The notes under the pieces were generated by a model. The model worked only from the letters and a program-made list of their open reading frames with translations. It made no database searches and had not been told where the DNA came from. Position numbers and translations under genes: made by a program. From an uncultured Clostridia bacterium (GTDB lineage Bacteria; Bacillota; Clostridia; Christensenellales; Aristaeellaceae), in the NCBI GenBank assembly GCA_934631055.1, contig CAKTXP010000118.1, forward strand, positions 1 to 7,484: a DNA stretch of 7,484 nt, written 5' to 3'. The first letter of the stretch is position 1; every line of letters begins with the position of its first letter. Of the stretch, positions 1 to 6,518 are shown in pieces.

Positions 1-2
1 GC

Positions 3-77
3 GAATTTGAAGGGGAGAGCGAATCTCAGATGATTGCGATTGACGCGAGGACGGGAGAGAGAATGCTGGCGTTATAA
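3..77 (+). CDS. C-terminal end of an unidentified protein (5' end outside window)
   Basis: One frame is open from the window edge to a TAA at 75-77 and gives 24 residues. The other two plus-strand frames stop within the first 35 bases. The tail contains IDARTGER, a pattern seen in beta-hairpins that end PepSY-type or similar beta-rich domains, but this is too short for a family assignment. A strong terminator hairpin begins seven bases after the stop codon, which supports this being a real gene end. The product and pathway cannot be named. Confidence 0.6.
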   Translation, partial: EFEGESESQMIAIDARTGERMLAL

Positions 78-83
78 AGAAAT

Positions 84-123
84 AAATCAGGCACTCCGAG
101 ACGAATTCGGAGTGCCTGATTTT
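84..123 (+). terminator. Rho-independent terminator, probably bidirectional
   Basis: AAATCAGGCACTCCGA (84-99) pairs perfectly with its reverse complement at 107-122, a 16-bp stem extended by a G-T pair (100/106) around a small loop. A short T run (120-123) follows on the plus strand. On the minus strand the same stem is followed by a T-rich stretch (complement of 71-86). It therefore ends the plus-strand gene at 77 and could also stop minus-strand transcripts arriving from the protease operon. Confidence 0.88.
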
Positions 124-149
124 GCGCTTATAAGGAATTTGCGGAAAGC

Positions 150-390
150 TATCGTCAGGTTACGCTTCACACCCTGACTGCTTTTTAAATCGCTTCGCGA
201 TAGAGGGAGCGCTGGACGGCAGCTCAGACCTGATTGGGGCGCTGCCCCAAGTCCGGGAAACTCGCATAATCGCCTACGGCTCATTGCGATTTCCAATCTC
301 CACCGCGCTGAATCCCGCACAGCGGGCGCGCGGTTCCGATTCCCCGGCAGGGAGCGTTGTTCCCTGCACCCTTTCTCCGCTTCGCGGCGG
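150..390. other. Gene-free cluster of consecutive short hairpins (candidate structured RNA or dispersed repeat)
   Basis: No credible gene lies between 78 and 413. The stretch is instead packed with short inverted repeats: GTCAGG/CCTGAC (154-159/173-178, followed by T5), ATCGC-ttc-GCGAT (189-201), GCTG/CAGC (211-214/220-223), TTGGGGC/GCCCCAA (234-240/244-250), AATCGC/GCGATT (268-273/286-291), a two-part stem CCGCGC/GCGCGG enclosing CCCGC/GCGGG (303-333), GCAGGGA/TCCCTGC (347-353/361-367) and CCGC-ttc-GCGG (377-387). The terminator at 84-123 should stop plus-strand transcripts before it, so it is most likely transcribed from the minus strand as a long 3' untranslated region of the operon at 414-3084. 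It could instead be a dispersed intergenic repeat. The minus-strand open frame across it is rich in Arg, Ser and Pro, has no family resemblance and is not called a gene. Confidence 0.5.
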
Positions 391-413
391 TTCAAACAAG
401 CGTTAAAGTTAGA

Positions 414-980
414 TTAACCGATGAGCAGATCTATCGTCTGCCAATAGAGCAGATAGAGAGCGGAATAGCTGTCATAATCGAATTCATCTGCGGCAATCGC
501 GCCGGAGACGGTGAAGATATAGCCATCATAGACGGTGACATAGATACAATAGAGGTTTCCATCCGAGCCTTTACCGGCGGCGATGAGAGGGCTGAGGTCG
601 GCATAATCGGCGAAATCGCCGTCGAATTCCATGATAGACGGCTCATTTTCGCCGGGATAATTCTGCGCGTAGAAGTCGATCATCTGCTGGCGCATATCGT
701 CGGGCATGGAGAGCATGGAATAGCCCTCATAGGCTTCGCTGTACGAGATGTCAATGGCGTAGCCGCAGTCTGAGCGCCCATTGAGCGCGAGGGTCAGCGC
801 GACGCCGGTATCGGAATCCGTTTCGTTCGTGACGGTCATATTCTCGGGAATATAAATCGTCTCATCCAGCGCTTCGATCGTATAGGCAAAGACGTCGAGT
901 TCGTCCTCTTCGGCAATCGCGCCGGGCAGGAAGAGGACAGCCGTCGTCAGGCAGAGAAGCAGGGCAAAGAGCTTTTTCAT
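414..980 (-). CDS. Small secreted acidic protein of unknown function
   Basis: A 188-residue protein is predicted. Residues 1-23 form a classic signal peptide: a KK start, a leucine-rich core and a PGAIA cleavage site before EEDEL, so the mature protein should lie outside the membrane. No lipobox is seen. The start is set by AGGAGG (988-993) seven bases upstream; the longer open frame to 1040 would overlap the upstream gene without need. The mature part has 33 Asp/Glu but only three Lys/Arg (R69, R97, K137), plus two cysteines (C72, C145) that could form a disulfide. The alternating polar/hydrophobic pattern (IYIPENMTV, YCIYVTVYDGYIF) suggests a compact beta-rich domain, perhaps PsbP/Mog1-like, but that is a guess. 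It is the second gene of an operon, 43 nt after the C11 protease, so it may be a partner, inhibitor or co-secreted factor. I do not recognise the family. Confidence 0.85.
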   Translation of the reverse strand: MKKLFALLLCLTTAVLFLPGAIAEEDELDVFAYTIEALDETIYIPENMTVTNETDSDTGVALTLALNGRSDCGYAIDISYSEAYEGYSMLSMPDDMRQQMIDFYAQNYPGENEPSIMEFDGDFADYADLSPLIAAGKGSDGNLYCIYVTVYDGYIFTVSGAIAADEFDYDSYSALYLLYWQTIDLLIG

Positions 981-987
981 GGGTTTT

Positions 988-994
988 CCTCCTT
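988..994 (-). promoter_or_regulatory. Ribosome binding site that fixes the start at 980
   Basis: The minus strand reads AAGGAGG here, seven bases before the ATG at 978-980. This selects the start that gives a clean signal peptide over the upstream in-frame ATG at 1040, which lies inside the protease gene. Confidence 0.85.
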
Positions 995-1023
995 TATCCA
1001 TCCGCGTATCGCGGCAAGTGACG

Positions 1024-3084
1024 TTACAGATAGAAGTCAATCATTTCGGAAAGCTCGCTCTGACCGAAAATATCCGTCAGGCGGAAGCAGTACAGGAAGG
1101 TCGAATCCGCGCCTTCGAGCGACACATATTCAAATGCGGGCAGGGTATCGCCGACGATGATGGAGTCGCCCTCGATGGAGCCTTCGACCATTTCGCCCGT
1201 GCCGTCGTCGTAGAGGATGGGGTAGGTCGGGATGATCTCGTCGCCCTCGGCGAGCTGGGTCATGCCGCGCACGGGCAGACCGTTGGCATCGTAGCCTTCG
1301 GAGAAACCGGAGATGACGCCCTCCGGATGGGCGGCGGTAAAGACGATGATGAGGTAGCCGCTCTTTCCGTTGAGGGTCACGGGAATGACACTTCGGCGCA
1401 TGCTCTGCGTCTGAACCTGGTCATAGAGGACGACAAGCTGGTCCTCGAGCATGGGCCAAGTGCCGTCGAATCCGCTGACGATATCGCCGCTTTCCCAGTC
1501 GATGCCTGCGTTCTGCATCGCGCCAAGCTCGACCCAGATGGTGTCCTCGTCGTCGCTGGCGTCCAGATAGAGCAGACCTTCGACCAGCGAGAGATTGGCA
1601 AGCTCATCCTGAGAGAGGGTCATGAAGCAGGCGTAATCCGTATCCATTGCAGAGAGGAAAGCGTCCTCTTCCTCTTCTTCATCATCGTCAGGCGTGATAG
1701 AGCCGGAGAGGACGGAACCGAACCCGCCCCAGCCGGAGCTTTCGGTCTGCGGCTGACTCGGTTCGAGTTCAACGGAATCGTTGGAAGCGTCCTCCGGCGC
1801 GACATAGGTTCCGCCGGGCATGAATACGGTATTCAGCATCGTTTGGGACAATCCGCCCGTCACGGCGGCGGAAGCCTGCGTCGGCGCCTGCAAGGTAAAG
1901 GCATAGCTGCCGCCGGCGAGCAGGGTCGCATAGCCGTAGGTGAACTGGCTGTAATTCGGGTATTTTTCGCCGCAGTCGTACTGATCGTCAAAGCAGGTCA
2001 CGAATTCGCTGACATTGCTGCCTGGGACGAGGATGCTCATGCCGGTCAGGTAATCGAACATATCCGTGCCGAGCGAATAATGGATGGCGCTGCGATAGGT
2101 CGATTCGATCTGGCTCGCCATATTGGGCGCAAACTGGCGCGTCGCGTCGAGGAACGCCATGAAATCAACCATGTCGGTTGAGCTGTCGGCGAATTTGCCG
2201 AACGGATACATGCGCTGGCGCGCGCGGCTGATGGTCGAAAGCTGACCGTTTTCAAGCGCTTCGGTCAGGTAGGCGGAATAGGTCTCGACCTGCCTGAGCA
2301 GGGTCGGCACGACGGACAGGTCAATGACGCTCAGGCTGAGGTAATCGTTGGGATTATAGTCAAGGCAGGCTTCCATATATCGATCGACCATGGACACGGC
2401 GATATCGCCGGAATCCATCTCCGGATCGGCGGCGAGGTCGCCCAGCCAGCCGTCGTAGCTCCAGCCGAGAGAAGGTTCCAGCTCTTCGCTGGCGACCATG
2501 TAATCCGCATAGCTCGGCATATGGACAGCCATTTCGTAGGTTGCCATCAGGCAGGCGTCAAAGCCGATGATATCCAGATGGAAATCCGGATCGTCCTGCT
2601 GGACGGCGTAGAGCGCGTCGTTGACTTCGTGGATGGTCAGGCTGTCGTTATCCGCGGTCTCGTCAAAACAGACGCCCCACATCGAGCCGCCGCCATGGTC
2701 CCAGAGGATGAGAATATAGCGGTCGGCGGGGTAAGCGTCCGTCGCCCACGAGATGAAATCCACGAGCGTATCCTTATCGCCCATATTGCCGCGGCGGGGG
2801 GATTGGATATCCTCAAAGGAGAGATAGCCAATGGCAAAGCGGTTGATGGCGTTGGGCTGCAAGTCGGTATCGTCCCACTCAGTTGCGCCGCCCGCCTGAA
2901 CGACGACGTTCACGCTGCTGGGCAGATCGACGCTGCACATTTCGTAGATGTCGTTAACGCAGTCGCTTTGCAGGTCCGTTCCGCACATGTACATCATGAC
3001 GGTCGTCGTCGTCGCGGAAGCCTGCGCGCCGACGAGCAGCATCAAAGCCATGAGCGCGGACAGCAGGCATACTTTGAATTTCAT
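1024..3084 (-). CDS. Secreted clostripain-family (C11) cysteine protease with acidic linker and C-terminal domain
   Basis: The 686-residue product starts with a signal peptide (about 1-24, cleavage near AQASA). The C11 domain follows (about 28-395): an early VMMYMCGTDLQS strand, catalytic His in WDHGGG (H130), catalytic Cys in GFDACLMA (C178), and the family's ASEELEP..GWSYDGW motif (198-213). D176, two residues before the Cys, matches the Asp that gives the family its preference for Arg/Lys at P1. A low-complexity linker (about 430-475) with a nine-residue Asp/Glu run (466-474) leads to a C-terminal beta-rich region (about 480-686) of unknown role. The start at 3084 is chosen because GGAGGGGG lies six bases upstream; ATG at 3090 is too close and 3117 lacks a site. 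There is no Lys or Arg between H130 and C178, unlike relatives that self-cleave there. It is the first gene of an operon with the acidic protein at 414-980. No sortase motif or C-terminal membrane anchor is seen, so it is probably released. Family is confident; substrate unknown. Confidence 0.93.
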   Translation of the reverse strand: MKFKVCLLSALMALMLLVGAQASATTTTVMMYMCGTDLQSDCVNDIYEMCSVDLPSSVNVVVQAGGATEWDDTDLQPNAINRFAIGYLSFEDIQSPRRGNMGDKDTLVDFISWATDAYPADRYILILWDHGGGSMWGVCFDETADNDSLTIHEVNDALYAVQQDDPDFHLDIIGFDACLMATYEMAVHMPSYADYMVASEELEPSLGWSYDGWLGDLAADPEMDSGDIAVSMVDRYMEACLDYNPNDYLSLSVIDLSVVPTLLRQVETYSAYLTEALENGQLSTISRARQRMYPFGKFADSSTDMVDFMAFLDATRQFAPNMASQIESTYRSAIHYSLGTDMFDYLTGMSILVPGSNVSEFVTCFDDQYDCGEKYPNYSQFTYGYATLLAGGSYAFTLQAPTQASAAVTGGLSQTMLNTVFMPGGTYVAPEDASNDSVELEPSQPQTESSGWGGFGSVLSGSITPDDDEEEEEDAFLSAMDTDYACFMTLSQDELANLSLVEGLLYLDASDDEDTIWVELGAMQNAGIDWESGDIVSGFDGTWPMLEDQLVVLYDQVQTQSMRRSVIPVTLNGKSGYLIIVFTAAHPEGVISGFSEGYDANGLPVRGMTQLAEGDEIIPTYPILYDDGTGEMVEGSIEGDSIIVGDTLPAFEYVSLEGADSTFLYCFRLTDIFGQSELSEMIDFYL

Positions 3085-3090
3085 GAGCAT

Positions 3091-3098
3091 CCCCCTCC
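3091..3098 (-). promoter_or_regulatory. Ribosome binding site of the protease gene
   Basis: GGAGGGGG on the minus strand lies six bases before the ATG at 3082-3084. It overlaps the spacing needed by the alternative ATG at 3088-3090, which favours the later start. Confidence 0.75.
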
Positions 3099-3130
3099 AT
3101 TTGTTTAAACAGCACAAGTCTTATTCAAAT

Positions 3131-3160
3131 ATTATAGCATATGCGCAGGAGCGTCCGCAA
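3131..3160 (-). promoter_or_regulatory. Promoter of the protease operon (extended -10)
   Basis: The minus strand carries TATAAT (plus positions 3131-3136) preceded by TG and one base, an extended -10 element. A weak -35, TTGCGG (3155-3160), lies 18 bases upstream. Transcription would start near 3124, about 40 nt before the ATG. The perfect -10 is seen directly; its use is inferred. Confidence 0.7.
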
Positions 3161-3230
3161 GCGCGTATCTTCGATCCTATGCGTGTTTTCGTGCGGAAAT
3201 TCTGCTTTTCGTGCAGGATTTGAAAAATCA

Positions 3231-3264
3231 TACCGTTGGTTGAAAAAACATTTTACCATTGGTA
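3231..3264. promoter_or_regulatory. Candidate tandem operator in the divergent promoter region
   Basis: TACCGTTGGT (3231-3240) recurs as TACCATTGGT (3254-3263), nine of ten bases identical and 23 bp apart, roughly two helical turns. The second copy is an 11-bp palindrome, TACCA-T-TGGTA (3254-3264); the first keeps most of it. A further partial half-site, ATGGT, lies at 3268-3272. The sites sit upstream of the -35 of the XRE gene and between the two divergent promoters. They are a plausible binding site for the XRE regulator at 3330, but no binding evidence exists. Confidence 0.4.
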
Positions 3265-3275
3265 TTGATGGTGCG

Positions 3276-3304
3276 TGTACAGGCGGAATGCGGTTTGATA
3301 TAAT
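3276..3304 (+). promoter_or_regulatory. Promoter of the regulator-exporter operon
   Basis: A perfect TATAAT (3299-3304) follows TGTACA (3276-3281, four of six matches to TTGACA) at exactly 17 bp. The start of transcription would be near 3311, leaving a leader of only about 19 nt that contains the ribosome binding site. This supports translation starting at 3330. Confidence 0.78.
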
Positions 3305-3314
3305 AGGCGCAGAC

Positions 3315-3322
3315 AAGGAGGG
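3315..3322 (+). promoter_or_regulatory. Ribosome binding site that fixes the regulator start
   Basis: AAGGAGGG lies seven bases before ATG at 3330-3332. It rules out the in-frame ATG at 3141, which lies upstream of the promoter. Confidence 0.9.
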
Positions 3323-3329
3323 AAGACAC

Positions 3330-4406
3330 ATGGAATTGCAGCTTAACGACAATATCCGCAGGATGCGCAAGGAGCGGAATCTGACACAGGAACAGCTTGC
3401 CGAAGCACTCGGCGTGACGACTGGCGCAGTCTATAAATGGGAAGCGGGGCTGAGCATGCCGGAGCTGGGCATGCTCGTGCAGCTGGCGAACTTTTTTGAT
3501 ACGTCGGTCGATGCGCTTATCGGCTATGAAATCAAGGACAATCGACGGGAAGCGACGCTCGAGCGCCTGCGGGCGTATCGCAACGCTAAGGATGAGCAGG
3601 GGATTCAAGAAGCGGAACGGGCGGCGATGCGCTATCCGAACTGCTTTGACGTCATCTATAAGGCGGCGGAGAGCTTTCAGCTTTTTGCCCTTGAACATTC
3701 TGATAAGGCGCTGGCGGAACGCGCGCTGACCCTTTACGAAAAATCGCTCCTGCTTTTGGAACAGAATACCGACACGGAGATCAGCGAACTGACCATCCGC
3801 GTGGCGATAGCGGAGTGTGAGCAGATGCTGGGACAGAACGAAAAGGCGCTCAAGACGCTCAAGGACAACAATCCGATGGGCGTGAACAACGCTATGATCG
3901 GGATGTGGGCGATCACGCACTGCGACGATGAAAAGGAATCGGAAGAATATCTGTCCCGCGCGCTGCTGGAAAACGCGACCCGACTGTTCGTTACGACGAT
4001 GGGCTATCTCAACCTGTACGAAAAGCAGAAGAGATGGGACGAAATGCGCGCGCTGCTGGAATGGAGCTTTCAGATGAACGAGGGCTTGACCCGCGAAAAC
4101 GAGAATTCCCCGATGGTCAAGAGCTGCGCCATCCTGCAAGGCTGTCTGGCGATGACGGAGTATTGGGCGGGGGATGAAGCGGCGGCGCGCCGGACATTCA
4201 GAGCAGCGAAGGTGTGGGCAGCACGGTTCGACGCGGCGCCGGATTATCATGTGTCGAAGGTTCCTTTTGTGAAGCTGAATTCGCAGGCAATATCGTATGA
4301 CGACATGGGCGCGACCGGCATGGACGCCATTGAAAGGCTTGTGCGCGTACAAGAGGATGAAAGATTGATGACGCTTTGGTGGGAGGTACGGGATGAAGAA
4401 GCCTAA
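3330..4406 (+). CDS. XRE-family transcriptional regulator with C-terminal helical-repeat (TPR-like) region
   Basis: The 358-residue cytoplasmic protein begins with a Cro/C1-type helix-turn-helix (about residues 5-63). LTQEQLAEALGVT (18-30), AVYKWEAG (33-40) and SVDALIG (59-65) are hallmark positions of the XRE fold. The remainder (about 75-350) is almost entirely helical, with repeated amphipathic helix pairs such as ALTLYEKSLLLLEQ, KALKTLKDN and YLNLYEKQKRWDEMRALLEW, as expected for TPR-like repeats that bind a ligand or protein. The start is fixed by AAGGAGGG and by the promoter just upstream. The ABC exporter starts 14 nt before this gene ends, implying translational coupling and a shared role. 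It probably senses something handled by the exporter and controls the operon, possibly through the repeats at 3231-3264. XRE-TPR proteins include peptide-responsive regulators (RRNPP type), but no peptide gene is visible here, so that link is only a hypothesis. Confidence 0.9.
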   Translation: MELQLNDNIRRMRKERNLTQEQLAEALGVTTGAVYKWEAGLSMPELGMLVQLANFFDTSVDALIGYEIKDNRREATLERLRAYRNAKDEQGIQEAERAAMRYPNCFDVIYKAAESFQLFALEHSDKALAERALTLYEKSLLLLEQNTDTEISELTIRVAIAECEQMLGQNEKALKTLKDNNPMGVNNAMIGMWAITHCDDEKESEEYLSRALLENATRLFVTTMGYLNLYEKQKRWDEMRALLEWSFQMNEGLTRENENSPMVKSCAILQGCLAMTEYWAGDEAAARRTFRAAKVWAARFDAAPDYHVSKVPFVKLNSQAISYDDMGATGMDAIERLVRVQEDERLMTLWWEVRDEEA

Positions 4407-6111
4407 GACGATGAAACAGCAATTAAAGGCGCAGTTTTACAAAGGGAATAAGCTCCTGTTCTGCGCCGTAACGGTAATCATGTTTCCTATCGGCATCATC
4501 AATGCGGGGTTTTCATGGCTCATTCAAGCCATCATGGACGAAATGACGGGCGCGCCAGATGCATTGGGTCTGAAAACCATCTTTGCTATTTCAGCAACGC
4601 TGATCGGCAGCGCGACGATATTGCTTCTTCTGCGCCGAGAGATCGAACCGAGATTCGTCAGGCGCGCCCTGCGGCAGTATAAGGCGTTCGCCTTTGAAAA
4701 GCTCACCGAAAAGAGCATGGCAGAGTTTGGAAGAGAGAGCGCGGCGGGCTATCTCTCTGCGCTGACCAACGATGTGAATCAGATCGAGCAGGATTATCTG
4801 CATCAGTATTTTCTGTTTATCAATCATCTGGGAACGATTGCCGCCGGACTGGTACTCATGCTGTATAATTCCCCGCTGATGACAGGAATCGCGGTTGCGC
4901 TGACCGCTATGCCGCTGCTCGTATCCTTTCTGACAGGCAGAAAATTGACGGCATCGCAAAAACGGGTCTCCGATAAGAACGCCGTTTTTACCGCGCGGCT
5001 CAGCGATTACATGAATGGTTTTGCCGTCATCAAGAGCTTCCGCGCGGAAAAACAGATCCAGCGGATGTTTGGGGGCGAAAACGACAAGCTGGAGCAGGAA
5101 AAATACGGAGGACTGCGCATCCGCCAGATGGTTTCGCTGCTCGGAAGCTCGTCGGGAATCATGGCACAGCAGGGTACATTTCTTGTCGGCGCGATTCTGG
5201 CGCATATCGGATATGGCATCACGGTCGGTCAGGCGATGCTGTTCGTCAACGAAGTCGGTCAGGTCATGTATTCCTTTACCGAGCTGCCGACGATGATTGC
5301 GGCGCGCCGCGCGGCGATCGGCTTGACCGAAAAGCTGGCGCAGATGCTTGAAAAGCATGAGGACGAGAGCGGACGGGAAGCCATCGGAAAACTGACCGAT
5401 AAGATGGAGCTGAAAGACGTTTCGTTTGGCTATGAAGCGGGGAAGGACGTGCTGGAGGACGTGTCGCTGACGCTGAAAGCCGGACGCGCGTATGCCGTCG
5501 TCGGCGCGAGCGGAAGCGGAAAATCCACCCTGCTCAAGCTGCTGATGGGCGCGGAAACGGGATACCGTGGAAGCATCGCCGCAGACGGGCATGAGCTGGC
5601 AAACGTCAGCCGCGAATCGCTGTATGAGCAGATATCGGTCATCCAGCAGAACGTGTTCGTTTTCAACGCGTCGATTCGGGATAACATCACGATGTTCAGC
5701 GATTTTGCGGAAAGCGACGTACAGCGCGCCATCGACAGGGCGCATCTGCGCGTGCTGGTCGAGCAGCGGGGCATGGATTATGCCTGCGGCGAAAACGGGA
5801 ACGGGCTTTCCGGCGGCGAGAAACAGCGCATCTCCATCGCAAGGAGCCTGCTCAGGAAATCCTCCGTCCTCATGGCGGATGAAGCGACGGCGTCGCTCGA
5901 TGCGGCGACCGCGCATCAAGTGGCGTCCGACCTGCTGGATCTGGACGGCGTGACGCGCATCGTCGTGACGCATGCGCTGGAGGAGAACCTGCTCAGACGC
6001 TACGACGGAATCATCGCGCTCAAGGACGGCAGAGTCGCCGAGATAGGAACATTCGACGAGCTGATGGAGAAGAGGGGATATTTCCACGCGCTGTATACCG
6101 TGACGCACTAA
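4393..6111 (+). CDS. ABC transporter, fused permease and ATPase (type I exporter half-transporter)
   Basis: The 572-residue protein joins a membrane domain (about 1-310, hydrophobic stretches near 21-43, 62-80, 138-180 and 245-300) to one nucleotide-binding domain (about 338-572). All ATPase motifs are intact: A-loop Y347, Walker A GASGSGKST (371-379, K377), Q-loop Q419, signature LSGGE (472-476), Walker B VLMADE with catalytic E497, D-loop SLD (501-503) and H-loop H527. With one membrane and one ATPase domain it should act as a homodimer in the cytoplasmic membrane, exporting a lipid, drug or peptide; the substrate cannot be read from sequence. No N-terminal C39 peptidase domain is present, so it is not a processing bacteriocin exporter. 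Translation starts inside the end of the regulator gene, with GGGAGG (4381-4386) six bases upstream. No clear terminator follows, so transcripts may run on through the tRNA gene to the hairpin at 6358. Confidence 0.95.
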   Translation: MKKPKTMKQQLKAQFYKGNKLLFCAVTVIMFPIGIINAGFSWLIQAIMDEMTGAPDALGLKTIFAISATLIGSATILLLLRREIEPRFVRRALRQYKAFAFEKLTEKSMAEFGRESAAGYLSALTNDVNQIEQDYLHQYFLFINHLGTIAAGLVLMLYNSPLMTGIAVALTAMPLLVSFLTGRKLTASQKRVSDKNAVFTARLSDYMNGFAVIKSFRAEKQIQRMFGGENDKLEQEKYGGLRIRQMVSLLGSSSGIMAQQGTFLVGAILAHIGYGITVGQAMLFVNEVGQVMYSFTELPTMIAARRAAIGLTEKLAQMLEKHEDESGREAIGKLTDKMELKDVSFGYEAGKDVLEDVSLTLKAGRAYAVVGASGSGKSTLLKLLMGAETGYRGSIAADGHELANVSRESLYEQISVIQQNVFVFNASIRDNITMFSDFAESDVQRAIDRAHLRVLVEQRGMDYACGENGNGLSGGEKQRISIARSLLRKSSVLMADEATASLDAATAHQVASDLLDLDGVTRIVVTHALEENLLRRYDGIIALKDGRVAEIGTFDELMEKRGYFHALYTVTH

Positions 6112-6212
6112 ATTCCAGAGAAGGGGACTTGCAAACGAAAGCGGGTTCTTTTCTGCGTTCCATAGACCGACGGAAAGCAGGACAAAAATCGCAAAAAAAG
6201 ATAAAAAAGGGA

Positions 6213-6241
6213 TTGACAAGCGCCGATAGCGGCGGTATAAT
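6213..6241 (+). promoter_or_regulatory. Consensus SigA-type promoter of the tRNA gene
   Basis: TTGACA (6213-6218) and TATAAT (6236-6241) are both perfect and separated by exactly 17 bp. An A-rich stretch upstream (6184-6208) resembles an UP element. The spacer contains an inverted repeat, CGCCG-atag-CGGCG (6221-6234). This is the strongest promoter in the window, as expected for a stable RNA gene. Confidence 0.92.
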
Positions 6242-6245
6242 AATC

Positions 6246-6263
6246 TCGTTCTTCAAAGAACGA
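6246..6263 (+). promoter_or_regulatory. Palindrome at the tRNA transcription start / 5' leader hairpin
   Basis: TCGTTCTT (6246-6253) is the exact reverse complement of AAGAACGA (6256-6263), leaving only CA between. The expected transcription start (about 6248) falls inside it, so it could be an operator in DNA or a hairpin filling most of the short tRNA leader. Its function is unknown. Confidence 0.5.
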
Positions 6264-6273
6264 AAGCAAATAT

Positions 6274-6348
<75 letters not shown>

Positions 6349-6357
6349 GAAACATAG

Positions 6358-6388
6358 AATCCGAATCAGATTTGGTTCGGATTTTTTT
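6358..6388 (+). terminator. Rho-independent terminator after tRNA-Asn
   Basis: AATCCGAA (6358-6365) pairs with TTCGGATT (6376-6383); the stem can extend inward to about 11 bp with a G-T pair. A run of seven T (6382-6388) follows. It begins nine bases after the tRNA CCA end. Confidence 0.92.
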
Positions 6389-6476
6389 CTTACCTTCCAT
6401 TACGATTATTTTGAAAACGGCAGACGGAGGAGGGCTTCGTCCAAGCGCCGAACGAGATCATCCGCCATAACGAAAG

Positions 6477-6517
6477 AATTCCGTCAGAGTCTTATCACTG
6501 ACTCTGACGGAATTTTT
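6477..6517. terminator. Strong, probably bidirectional terminator between convergent units
   Basis: AATTCCGTCAGAGTC (6477-6491) pairs perfectly with its reverse complement at 6500-6514, a 15-bp stem with an 8-base loop. T5 follows on the plus strand (6513-6517), and the minus strand continues as AATTCTTTCG. It lies after the tRNA unit and downstream of the minus-strand transporter gene, so it most likely ends the latter. The 88 bases between the two terminators (6389-6476) hold no gene I can support. Confidence 0.88.
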
Positions 6518-6518
6518 C

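Noticed and set aside
87..395. 102-residue minus-strand open frame across the hairpin cluster
   Set aside because: It runs through the terminator and all hairpins, has no ribosome binding site that I can see and an Arg/Ser/Pro-rich composition typical of translated structured noncoding DNA.
979..2181. Long plus-strand open frame opposite the protease gene
   Set aside because: It is antisense to a gene with clear catalytic motifs and a signal peptide, and its product (many His, Gly and Asp) shows no family features.
3001..3020. Short GTC repeat (gtcgtcgtcgtc)
   Set aside because: It encodes the run of threonines just after the protease signal peptide; it is too short to call a repeat element.
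3141..3329. N-terminal extension of the regulator from an ATG at 3141
   Set aside because: The extension would begin upstream of the -10 element, lacks a ribosome binding site and does not belong to the XRE fold; ATG at 3330 has a near-ideal site.
4591..6219. 542-residue minus-strand open frame opposite the ABC transporter
   Set aside because: The plus strand carries every ABC motif in order; the antisense product is rich in Arg, His and Gln without recognisable domains. The same applies to 3228-4352 opposite the regulator.
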